From NCBI GenBank assembly GCA_046719185.1, contig JBDNDK010000155.1, forward strand, positions 1 to 5,817: DNA of 5,817 nucleotides, written 5' to 3'. Position numbers and translations under genes: made by a program. Within the stretch, counting starts at the first letter, position 1, and every line of letters starts with the position of its first letter. This DNA comes from JBDNDK01 sp046719185. Lineage in GTDB: Bacteria > Armatimonadota > UBA5829. This document shows positions 1-5,817 of this stretch, one piece after another. Under the pieces are notes generated by a model. That model had not been told where the DNA came from and did not search any database. It saw only the letters and a program-made list of their open reading frames with translations.

Positions 1-927
1 TTTAATAATTTTTTCAGGATCTTTTTTTTCATATAAATCTTCAAAGAAATATTCTTGTTTTTGTATTACATTAAACTGATTAAATAAGGCATCATTTTTT
101 TCTTCAATAAAAGAAAACTCACCTTGGCTAATTGCAATATCTTTTCTTCTTTTTATTCTTCTAAGCAATGATGGAATTCTAAAATTTGAGAAAGAAATAC
201 CAAATATATCTGTTGCAACATCTTCTAAATGGTGTGCTTCATCAAATATTACAACTCCATAATCTGGCAAAATTGAATTTTTTGAATCGGTGAGCCTTAG
301 AGCAAGGTCACTAAAGAATAAAGAATGATTTGCTATTATAATATCAGCTGTGGCAGCATCTTTTTTCATTTTATAATAGAAACATTTTTCTTCATAATAT
401 TGGCATTCCTGTCTTTTGCATGTATCTGGATTGCAGCATACTTCATACCATTCAGGAAATGTAAAATCTAAATCAGATATATCACCTTTTTTTGTGTTCT
501 TTGCCCATTTTTGAAGTTGTTTGAAAGATTTATCAGCTTCAAATATCAATGAACCTGCAGCCATATCCATTTCATGAAGGCACAGATAATTACTTCTACC
601 TTTCATAATAACAGTTTTGAATGGTGTTTCTTTAAGCACTTCTTGAATAAGCGGAATATCTTTATTTATCAGCTGACTTTGGAGGTTTATTGTATGAGTA
701 GATACAACTACAGGTTTGTCTTTTATGCTATGCACAATTGCGGGAATAAGATACCCAAAAGACTTTCCAACTCCGGTGCCTGCTTCAATTAGGAGTTTTT
801 CTTTGTATAAAATAGCTTCAGAGACAGCTTTTGCCATATCAAGCTGTTCTTTTCTATATTCATAATCAGGGCAAAGCTTAGAAAAACTTCCACCGATTCC
901 AATTATATCTTCTATATCTTGTATCAT
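1..927 (-). CDS. dinG: DinG/XPD-family Fe-S ATP-dependent DNA helicase, N-terminal part (3' end beyond window)
   Basis: The minus strand is open from an ATG at 927 to the window edge, giving 309 residues with no stop; the C-terminal half is missing. Seen: a Q-motif-like YEYRKEQ (residues 22-28), Walker A AGTGVGKS (49-56), motif Ia-like STHTINLQ (76-83), an iron-sulfur cluster region with Cys116, Cys170, Cys175 and Cys182, the NHSLFFSD segment (200-207), and the Walker B box DEAHH (229-233). This order is diagnostic of superfamily 2 helicases of the DinG/YoaA/XPD group, which unwind DNA 5'-to-3' during repair and when replication meets R-loops or damage. Helicase motifs IV-VI should lie left of the window. 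There is no N-terminal DnaQ-like exonuclease domain, unlike the long Firmicute DinG. The start fits because the helicase motifs begin soon after it and an upstream ATG (948-946) reaches a stop after six codons. No clear Shine-Dalgarno site is visible, so translation may depend on the upstream gene. Family is certain; the exact ortholog (DinG or YoaA-like) is not. Confidence 0.93.
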   Translation of the reverse strand, partial: MIQDIEDIIGIGGSFSKLCPDYEYRKEQLDMAKAVSEAILYKEKLLIEAGTGVGKSFGYLIPAIVHSIKDKPVVVSTHTINLQSQLINKDIPLIQEVLKETPFKTVIMKGRSNYLCLHEMDMAAGSLIFEADKSFKQLQKWAKNTKKGDISDLDFTFPEWYEVCCNPDTCKRQECQYYEEKCFYYKMKKDAATADIIIANHSLFFSDLALRLTDSKNSILPDYGVVIFDEAHHLEDVATDIFGISFSNFRIPSLLRRIKRRKDIAISQGEFSFIEEKNDALFNQFNVIQKQEYFFEDLYEKKDPEKIIK

Positions 928-948
928 TTAATGAATTTTATAGAACAT

Positions 949-2058
949 TTATTCGCTTGTCAAATCATTTAGATGTTTTACAATTACTTTTACCCTAGCT
1001 TCCCATGAGTTGTCATTCAAGAATTGTATTCTTTGCTCAGCTGTATATTTTCTTTTGGGTCCATTTTCTACATATCTTCTCATTATTTCAACGGCTTCTT
1101 CATTTTTATTATAAAAATCAACCCAATCTTCAAATCTTTCTATTTCAGGATATCTAACTGCAATAATTGGCTTATTAAAATTTATATACTCATATAATTT
1201 TATGCAGTCTCTACTAAGCACACTATCATCTATTCTAAATGGCAGCATTAGTGCATGAAAATCTTTTACTTTATCATATAGTTTATTGTGGTCAATAGCT
1301 CCAAGAAAATTTAATCTGTCTCTAAACCATTGAGAGTGATATTTATCAATAGGACCAATGAGATTTATCTCAAGATTTGGAAATTCATCAAGCCATTTAT
1401 GCATAAGTTTGAAGTCCATACTATGACCCAAAGCACCTACAAAACCAATTTTTAATTTATCTTTTTGTGGTGTATATACAGGGTCAGGTGCTGTCTCAAT
1501 TATATTTCCGCCAAATGCATTTCTAATTAGCACAGTTTTTTCTTTGCATGGGTATTTGTTATTTATTACTTCAGCAAGAGCGTGAGCAGAGGTGAAGATA
1601 ATCTTGGATTCTTTTAATGCTCTTTTTTCTGGAGTAGAAATATAGCCGTTCATAAAAGTGCCCGGGCCATAGAACCATTGGAAATTATCCATAGAATCAT
1701 GAATAATAGGGAATTTTGTACTTTTTGGTATGTAGTCCATAAGATATGGTGCACCAACCCATACAAAATCTGGTTTTGTAAAAAGCATAAATAATTTAAC
1801 AAATGCTCTTATATATAGCTTTGTTAGGTGCCAAAGAATGGGAACATCATATCTTTTTGGGATTCCAATCCAAGGGATAAGTTTTAGACCTTTTGTTTTA
1901 TTTTGAGTAAGCAATTCTCTTTTTCTTGCATATTGATAGAAAACATAAACATCATAGTATTTAGATAATTCTTCAGCAATATATTGAGGTCTTTGCTTAA
2001 TCCACTTCCAATCTAAATGCATAAAGTAAAGTATTTTTTTTCTTTTTTTATTATTCAT
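949..2058 (-). CDS. GT-B fold glycosyltransferase, TuaH-like (GT4-clan)
   Basis: A complete 369-residue protein with no signal peptide, probably cytoplasmic or at the inner face of the membrane. Seen: the N-terminal motif HLDWKWIKQRP (residues 14-24), typical of the acceptor domain of TuaH-like transferases; an IIHDSMDNF segment in the linker region; the start of the C-terminal Rossmann domain KIGFVGALGHSMD (about 203-215); and the nucleotide-sugar site RDCIKLYEYINFNKPII (283 onward) with conserved Glu290. Family knowledge: GT-B retaining transferases move a sugar from a nucleotide sugar to a lipid-linked or polysaccharide acceptor, as TuaH does for teichuronic acid. The actual donor and acceptor cannot be read from the sequence. 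The start at 2058 has AGAAGG five bases upstream. Codons 4-9 contain runs of seven and eight A, encoding KKRKK. It is followed 21 bases later by the helicase gene on the same strand, suggesting one transcript. No other polysaccharide genes are in view. Confidence 0.88.
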   Translation of the reverse strand: MNNKKRKKILYFMHLDWKWIKQRPQYIAEELSKYYDVYVFYQYARKRELLTQNKTKGLKLIPWIGIPKRYDVPILWHLTKLYIRAFVKLFMLFTKPDFVWVGAPYLMDYIPKSTKFPIIHDSMDNFQWFYGPGTFMNGYISTPEKRALKESKIIFTSAHALAEVINNKYPCKEKTVLIRNAFGGNIIETAPDPVYTPQKDKLKIGFVGALGHSMDFKLMHKWLDEFPNLEINLIGPIDKYHSQWFRDRLNFLGAIDHNKLYDKVKDFHALMLPFRIDDSVLSRDCIKLYEYINFNKPIIAVRYPEIERFEDWVDFYNKNEEAVEIMRRYVENGPKRKYTAEQRIQFLNDNSWEARVKVIVKHLNDLTSE

Positions 2059-2063
2059 AAATA

Positions 2064-2069
2064 CCTTCT
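2064..2069 (-). promoter_or_regulatory. Shine-Dalgarno site of the glycosyltransferase gene
   Basis: On the minus strand AGAAGG lies five bases before the ATG at 2058. This supports that start and shows the host uses classical Shine-Dalgarno initiation. Confidence 0.75.
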
Positions 2070-2110
2070 TTGGTTTCAGTTATACAAAATTCTAAATATT
2101 ATTATGCCAG

Positions 2111-2138
2111 ATTATAAGAGTTTTTTGTGGGTGTGCAA
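2111..2138 (-). promoter_or_regulatory. Candidate sigma70 promoter for the glycosyltransferase-helicase pair
   Basis: On the minus strand a perfect TATAAT (2116-2111) is preceded by TTGCAC (2138-2133) with a 16-base spacer. The -35 matches consensus only at TTG. Predicted transcription start is near 2104, giving a leader of about 45 nt with the AGAAGG site inside. TATAAT-like strings are frequent in such AT-rich DNA, so this is an inference from position and spacing. Confidence 0.45.
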
Positions 2139-2230
2139 TAATAGTTTTTGAATTTCGTCAATCTCTTTTATATAAAAAGTATTAAGATTATTTATAAAAT
2201 ACTGCAATTGTAAAAAATTGTTTGTGTCTT

Positions 2231-2343
2231 ATTTTGTTTCAAGATATGCTGTATAATATCTTTTTATAACAATAATTATATAGACAATACCTATAAAGCT
2301 TTTGTGTATTGTAAAATGAGATAGAATGATGATGAAACAAAAT
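2231..2343. repeat. Perfect 11-base inverted repeat ending on the MATE start codon
   Basis: ATTTTGTTTCA at 2231-2241 is the exact reverse complement of TGAAACAAAAT at 2333-2343. The arms are separated by 91 bases. The left arm sits just upstream of the candidate -10 box and the right arm covers the bases before the ATG plus the A and T of that codon. Pairing stops at both ends (T-G outside, A-A inside). It could be a pair of half-sites for a looping regulator, or a start-masking RNA stem if transcription begins upstream of 2231. Chance is not excluded in DNA this AT-rich. Confidence 0.4.
2252..2257 (+). promoter_or_regulatory. Candidate -10 box for the MATE exporter gene
   Basis: A perfect TATAAT at 2252-2257 would start transcription near 2264, leaving a leader of about 78 nt before the ATG at 2342. 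The -35 at the right distance (TTATTT, 2229-2234) is poor, matching only the leading TT, so the promoter may be weak or need an activator. A later TAAAAT at 2312-2317 also has no good -35. Low to moderate confidence. Confidence 0.35.
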
Positions 2344-3721
2344 GGATAGATCAAAAGCATTGGGAGAAGAGCCAATCTGTAAGTTGCTTATTAGGTTGTC
2401 TCTTCCTGCAATGGTTGGTATGCTGGCACAGGCAACATATAATGTTGTAGATACAATATTTGTAGGTCAAGGTGTTGGCAAACTAGCTATAGGTGCTCTT
2501 ACAGTTGCATTTCCAATTCAGTTTATAATGCTCACTCTTTCTCTTACAATAGGAATTGGTGGTGCTTCCATAATATCAAGATCCTTGGGAAGTAAAGATA
2601 GGAAAAAAGCAGAACATACTCTTGGAAATGTTGTGTCCTTGGCATTTTTGATCAGTATATTTGTTGCTGTATTTGGCACATTTTATTTGAAACCAATACT
2701 TATTTTGTTTGGTGCAACCTCTGCAATTCTACCATATGCAATAGATTATATGTCTGTTATATTTATGGGAGCTGTGATGTTTACATTTGCTGTTTCAGCA
2801 AATAATATTGCAAGGTCAGAAGGCAATGCCAAAGTTTCAATGAACACAATGCTGATATCTGCAGGTCTAAATATTATTCTTGATCCAATATTTATATTTG
2901 GTTTCAAGATGGGAGTTATGGGAGCTGCATTAGCAACTGTGATTTCTCAAATGGTAACAGCAGTTTACTTATTATGGTATTTCACAAGTGGAAAATCTGT
3001 TGTAAGACTGAAATTGAAAAATCTTAAACTAGATAAAGCTATTTGCATTGAGGCTATTTTGGTTGGTGCTTCAACTTTTATTATGCAGGTGTCAATAAGT
3101 ATAGTTGCTGTGATAGCTATTAGGACCCTGAAGGTGTATGGTGGTGATGTTGCAATAGCAGCTTATGGAGTTATTGGCAGAATATCCACACTAGCAATTC
3201 TGCCTATAATTGGTATTTCTCAAGGACTTCAGCCTATAATTGGATATAACTATGGTGCAAAAGTTTATGAAAGGGCAAAAGAGGCTTTATTTATATCCAT
3301 CAAGTCATCTGTATTACTAATAATTATTCCTTGGCTGATATTTTTATTTTTTCCTGAATATTGTATAAGGCTTTTTTCTAGGGATAAAGAGTTGATTGAA
3401 ATAGGTTCTGTTGCATTAAGAACAGTTGTGTTAGCAATGCCTATTGTAGGTATTCATATTGTTACAACAACTCTATTTCAGGCATTGGGAAAGGTATCCG
3501 AATCACTTTTATTATCATTTCTCAGACAGGTTTTGTTGCTGATACCATTGATGCTTTTATTGCCAAGTTTTTTTGGAATGATGGGTGTTTGGCTGTCATA
3601 TCCAATTTCAGATGTGTTAGCAGTTATTATAACCGGTTTTGTGTTGATAAAAGGATTACAATTGCTATCTGAAAGTATAAATGATTTAGATTTTGTGCAA
3701 GTTGCTGAGGAAGTTAAGTGA
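2342..3721 (+). CDS. MATE family multidrug efflux transporter (MepA/NorM-like)
   Basis: A complete 459-residue, strongly hydrophobic protein with about twelve predicted transmembrane helices in two six-helix halves, the usual MATE size and layout. Family signatures seen: the N-terminal LLIRLSLPAMVGMLAQ and YNVVDTIFVGQG (about residues 15-44), GIGGASIISRSLGSKD after helix 2, NNIARSEGNAK (EGN at 160-162), NIILDPIFIFGF (177 onward), GISQGLQPIIGYNYGAK at the start of the second half (291 onward), and FQALGK (379-384). These inner-membrane proteins export cationic drugs, dyes or metabolites in exchange for Na+ or H+; the EGN and LDPIF motifs point to the MepA/DinF-like branch. The substrate cannot be inferred. 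The reading frame has a stop three codons before the ATG, so no longer start exists, and no clear Shine-Dalgarno site precedes it. It is transcribed away from the glycosyltransferase gene and appears monocistronic. No terminator hairpin is evident after the TGA stop. Confidence 0.95.
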   Translation: MDRSKALGEEPICKLLIRLSLPAMVGMLAQATYNVVDTIFVGQGVGKLAIGALTVAFPIQFIMLTLSLTIGIGGASIISRSLGSKDRKKAEHTLGNVVSLAFLISIFVAVFGTFYLKPILILFGATSAILPYAIDYMSVIFMGAVMFTFAVSANNIARSEGNAKVSMNTMLISAGLNIILDPIFIFGFKMGVMGAALATVISQMVTAVYLLWYFTSGKSVVRLKLKNLKLDKAICIEAILVGASTFIMQVSISIVAVIAIRTLKVYGGDVAIAAYGVIGRISTLAILPIIGISQGLQPIIGYNYGAKVYERAKEALFISIKSSVLLIIIPWLIFLFFPEYCIRLFSRDKELIEIGSVALRTVVLAMPIVGIHIVTTTLFQALGKVSESLLLSFLRQVLLLIPLMLLLPSFFGMMGVWLSYPISDVLAVIITGFVLIKGLQLLSESINDLDFVQVAEEVK

Positions 3722-3738
3722 ATTTTTGCTTTTGATTC

Positions 3739-3767
3739 TTGCCTTGATTTGGCTGCTATGATATAAT
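3739..3767 (+). promoter_or_regulatory. Candidate extended -10 promoter downstream of the MATE gene
   Basis: TTGCCT (3739-3744, four of six matches to TTGACA) is followed after 17 bases by TATAAT (3762-3767), which also carries the extended element TG at 3759-3760 with one base between. Predicted start is near 3774. It lies 18 bases past the MATE stop and is the best promoter match in the window. It would give the M28 gene a leader of about 320 nt, or drive a small RNA in the gap. No experimental support. Confidence 0.45.
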
Positions 3768-3833
3768 TCTGTGCACTTGTTAGATTTAGAATACCATTGT
3801 TAATAGTTTTACAAGAGAATTGGCAATGTTAAA

Positions 3834-3861
3834 TTGTGGTTATTTTATCTTCCACTATAAT
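3834..3861 (+). promoter_or_regulatory. Alternative promoter candidate for the M28 gene
   Basis: TTGTGG (3834-3839) and a perfect TATAAT (3856-3861) are separated by 16 bases. The -35 matches only TTG. An overlapping option is TTGGCA (3820-3825, five of six) with TTTTAT (3843-3848) at 17 bases. Either would give a leader of roughly 230 to 240 nt. These compete with the extended -10 candidate further upstream and cannot be ranked by sequence alone. Confidence 0.3.
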
Positions 3862-4059
3862 AATTTTATCCTTTGTAAGGGTTGTAAAGTTTTAGAATAA
3901 AATCGTGTGATAAATAAAAATCAAATTTATTATTTTTCAAAGCAATAAAGCCTACTTGTTGATATCATTGTTGTAGTTAAAAAATCAATTAAATATTAGT
4001 TGCCATTTATTTGATGTATTTAATATACTTGTGTTTGTGAATATAAATGGCTCTTACTA

Positions 4060-4074
4060 AGCCTTAATGGGGCT
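4060..4074 (+). promoter_or_regulatory. Small leader hairpin before the M28 ribosome binding site
   Basis: AGCC (4060-4063) can pair with GGCT (4071-4074), extended by two G-U pairs (4064 with 4070, 4065 with 4069), leaving a three-base loop. The same AGCC can instead pair with GGCT at 4049-4052. The hairpin ends nine bases before the AGGAAGG site. Four strong pairs is little, so a regulatory role is speculative. Confidence 0.25.
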
Positions 4075-4083
4075 ATATGTATT

Positions 4084-4090
4084 AGGAAGG
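4084..4090 (+). promoter_or_regulatory. Strong Shine-Dalgarno site of the M28 gene
   Basis: AGGAAGG lies five bases before the ATG at 4096. It fixes the start of the gene and is the strongest ribosome binding site in the window. Confidence 0.85.
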
Positions 4091-4095
4091 GAACT

Positions 4096-5817
4096 ATGGC
4101 GGAAAGAAAAATTACAGGAACTCATATTGTTTTTGCATTAGTTGTGTGTGTATTAATTGCACTATTATTTGTGCCTATTGGTCCTAAGCCAAAGCCAAAA
4201 GTAGCAAAGGGTGAGTTGCCTGCAGCATCTGCAGTTGCTGTAGTAACTGATGACTCAATACAGGTTCCTTCATCACTTCAAGAAAGATATAAAGCAATAT
4301 CTAATGCTGTAAATATTGAAAGAGTAAAAGAAACAGTTTACACTTTGGGTTCGTATGAATCTAGAATGGTTGGATATGAAGGTAATGAAAAAGCTGCACA
4401 GTATGTGAAAGATCAATTTGAAAAAATAGGACTTCAAAATGTAAAGAGTGAAGGATTCAAAGTTACTGTACCTATAGATCAAGGCTCTTCTATTACAGTT
4501 AATGGACAGACTTTTCCTATATATTCTATTTGGCCCAATCTTGTTAGAACTTCCCAAGTAGCCCCTGAAGGTCTTAAATGTCATTTGATTGATGCAGGAA
4601 AAGGAAAGCTTCCAGATTTTGATGGCAAGAAAGTTAATGGATCTGCTGCAATAGTTGATTTTAATTCAGGAACAGAATGGTTAAATGCTCCCAGACTTGG
4701 AGCTAAGGCACTTCTTTTTGTTGAGCCTGAAAGGACAATGAGAGGTGAAGGTGAGGCAAAGTTTAGTGCAATACCTGTATCTATGCCAAGATTTTGGGTT
4801 AAAAAGCAAGATGCTGAAAAGTTGAAATCATTTGTTGCTGAAGGCAAGGCAGATGATGCTGTAATAAAATGCAGGATGCCTTGGGAAAAAGTAGATGCTG
4901 AAAATATTGTTGGTTTTATAGAGGGAACTGATCCTAAACTCAAAGATGAAATAATTGTAATACATTCACATTATGATGCAACTTCCATAGTTCCTGCTCT
5001 TGCTCCCGGTGCAGAAGGATCTTGTGGAATAGCTGGTCTTTTAGAACTTGCAAGGATATTTAAGCAGCCTGAGTTTGCTCCTAGAAGAACTGTAATGTTT
5101 ATTGCAACAAGTGCTCATTATCAAGGTCTTGCTGGTATGAGAAATTTTATAGAGTCTCATATAGAAGATTATAGACAACCATCAACAAGAGAGAAAATTT
5201 CTGCATTTGTAGGCAAGTATTTCCCAGAAAATCAAAATCATACTTCAAAAGCACTAATACCAACAATGATTGTTTTCTTGATTATAATTGCAATTGCTAA
5301 TTACATAAGAAAAAAATTATCTAATGCTATCAATAAACATAAATGGCTATGGGTATTTCCCGGAATATTTGCAATTGCCGCTGTTGTTGCTGGATATATT
5401 ACTTTTTCACAGCTTAGCAATGGTGTTAGCTACAAACTTCCAAATCCACCAAAGTTTTATGTATGGAGTGGACTTGATTTAAGCAGTCAAAGTGAGGGAG
5501 TAGGTATATTCTACAAGGGTTATTTTTATGATTATAGAGAAGACATTCAAGGTAAATTCTCAGATTTAGCTGGTAGAAGCAGAGAGAATGCAGAAAGAGT
5601 TGCATATACTCTTGGATTTGCAGATCAAAAAGATATAAGATTTGCTGATGGTGTTAACCCTGTTAGAAAGAACTGGAGAAACTTTGTTCCTGGCAAATTT
5701 GCATTGGATAGTGAGGTTGTTACTCTTGCTGGTGGCAGAGGTATATCATTTGTTACTACTGATGATGGTAGACACTTGCTTGATACTCCACTAGATACTG
5801 TTGAAAAAATTAATTTT
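4096..5817 (+). CDS. Membrane-anchored M28-fold protein with PA-like segment and inserted membrane hairpin, active site divergent (3' end beyond window)
   Basis: The frame is open for 574 codons to the window edge with no stop. Layout: short basic N-terminus, membrane anchor (about residues 11-28), Pro/Lys-rich linker (29-40), M28 entry region with SRMVG (89-93), PA-like segment with GSAAIVDF and LGAKALLFVE (about 115-275), first M28 half with HSHYDA (290-295), PGAEGSCGIAGLLELAR (304-320) and TSAHYQGLAGM (338-348), two further membrane helices (386-404 and 417-437) joined by a basic loop, then second M28 half with SGLDLSS (458-464), FALDSEVV (535-542) and LLDTPLDTVEKIN (561-573). M28 enzymes are di-zinc amino- or carboxypeptidases. 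By motif alignment the first His/Asp (H292, D294) and D461 remain, but the bridging Asp is E307, the catalytic and ligand Glu pair is H341-Y342, and the last His ligand is D563. Topology by the positive-inside rule places the M28 halves outside the cytoplasm. The fold call is firm; peptidase activity is doubtful. Preceded by a long leader; partner genes are out of view. Confidence 0.85.
   Translation, partial: MAERKITGTHIVFALVVCVLIALLFVPIGPKPKPKVAKGELPAASAVAVVTDDSIQVPSSLQERYKAISNAVNIERVKETVYTLGSYESRMVGYEGNEKAAQYVKDQFEKIGLQNVKSEGFKVTVPIDQGSSITVNGQTFPIYSIWPNLVRTSQVAPEGLKCHLIDAGKGKLPDFDGKKVNGSAAIVDFNSGTEWLNAPRLGAKALLFVEPERTMRGEGEAKFSAIPVSMPRFWVKKQDAEKLKSFVAEGKADDAVIKCRMPWEKVDAENIVGFIEGTDPKLKDEIIVIHSHYDATSIVPALAPGAEGSCGIAGLLELARIFKQPEFAPRRTVMFIATSAHYQGLAGMRNFIESHIEDYRQPSTREKISAFVGKYFPENQNHTSKALIPTMIVFLIIIAIANYIRKKLSNAINKHKWLWVFPGIFAIAAVVAGYITFSQLSNGVSYKLPNPPKFYVWSGLDLSSQSEGVGIFYKGYFYDYREDIQGKFSDLAGRSRENAERVAYTLGFADQKDIRFADGVNPVRKNWRNFVPGKFALDSEVVTLAGGRGISFVTTDDGRHLLDTPLDTVEKINF

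Larger units (their letters stand above)
2059..2341. other. Divergent intergenic region between glycosyltransferase and MATE exporter genes
   Basis: This 283-base, very AT-rich stretch carries no credible coding frame. It holds the Shine-Dalgarno site and promoter candidate for the left operon, a TATAAT box for the right gene, the long-spaced 11-base inverted repeat (2231-2343), a weaker inverted repeat AGTATT/AATACT (2178-2183 and 2198-2203, 14-base spacer), and CAATT/AATTG arms at 2205-2209 and 2216-2220. The inverted repeats are where a transcription factor might bind, but no regulator gene is next to them in this window. Confidence 0.7.
3722..4095 (+). other. Long non-coding gap and probable 5' leader of the M28 gene
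   Basis: There are 374 bases between the MATE stop and the M28 start with no credible gene on either strand. The stretch holds promoter candidates in its first 140 bases, a short CCTT-TGT-AAGG hairpin at 3870-3880 with no T-run, an all-AT imperfect palindrome around 3910-3935, and small mutually exclusive GC hairpins at 4049-4074 just before the ribosome binding site. I recognise no riboswitch or tRNA. The length is unusual beside the 21-base gap on the left. Confidence 0.6.

Noticed and set aside
574..792. A 72-codon open frame on the plus strand
   Set aside because: It lies wholly inside the helicase coding sequence on the other strand, over the Walker A and motif Ia region, and its translation resembles no protein family.
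928..948. A six-codon frame (ATG to TAA) filling exactly the gap between the glycosyltransferase stop and the helicase start
   Set aside because: The neat fit is curious, but six codons without a ribosome binding site in AT-rich DNA are easily explained by chance.
3870..3880. CCTT-TGT-AAGG hairpin as a possible terminator after the MATE gene
   Set aside because: The stem is only four pairs and is not followed by a T-run; it is also about 150 bases past the stop.
3910..3935. AT-only imperfect palindrome in the MATE to M28 gap
   Set aside because: Made only of A-T pairs in DNA where such matches are expected by chance; no GC stem or T-tract to support a terminator.
4047..4067. A six-codon frame (MALTKP) in the M28 leader, a possible leader peptide
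   Set aside because: No Shine-Dalgarno site precedes it and it has no run of regulatory codons.
4273..4584. A 103-codon open frame on the minus strand
   Set aside because: It is antisense to the M28-fold gene, which has a strong ribosome binding site and recognisable domains; the antisense translation is Ser/Phe-rich with no motif.
4581..4943. A 120-codon open frame on the minus strand
   Set aside because: Also antisense to the M28-fold gene, over its PA-like segment; no ribosome binding site or family features.

Overview
This is an AT-rich bacterial chromosomal window (roughly one third G+C by eye) with four protein-coding genes, two of them cut by the window edges. Coding strands are rich in ATA, AGA and AAA codons. 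Two of the four starts have Shine-Dalgarno sites (AGAAGG and AGGAAGG) and sigma70-like -10 boxes are visible, so the source is a low-GC bacterium. I cannot place the phylum from the sequence alone. I see no tRNA, rRNA, CRISPR array, insertion sequence or phage gene.

Left arm, minus strand (positions 1 to about 2116): a GT-B glycosyltransferase resembling TuaH-type enzymes (949-2058) is followed after 21 bases by the first 309 codons of a DinG/XPD-type iron-sulfur DNA helicase (927 down to 1, running off the left edge). They are probably co-transcribed from a promoter near 2111-2138, although their functions (surface polysaccharide and DNA repair) are not obviously linked.

Centre: a 283-base divergent intergenic region (2059-2341) holds candidate promoters for both directions and an exact 11-base inverted repeat. 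Its right arm covers the first two bases of the start codon of a complete 459-residue MATE multidrug exporter of the MepA/NorM kind (2342-3721, plus strand).

Right arm, plus strand: a 374-base non-coding stretch (3722-4095) contains a good extended -10 promoter candidate just past the MATE stop, then a long leader. It ends in a strong ribosome binding site for the last gene (4096 to beyond 5817). That gene encodes a membrane-anchored protein with a PA-like segment and an M28 metallopeptidase fold. The M28 domain is the most unusual item here: most metal-ligand and catalytic positions of classical M28 enzymes are replaced, and a two-helix membrane hairpin with a basic loop is inserted inside the fold.

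No multi-gene new system is evident. The remodelled M28 membrane protein is the best candidate for something undescribed.
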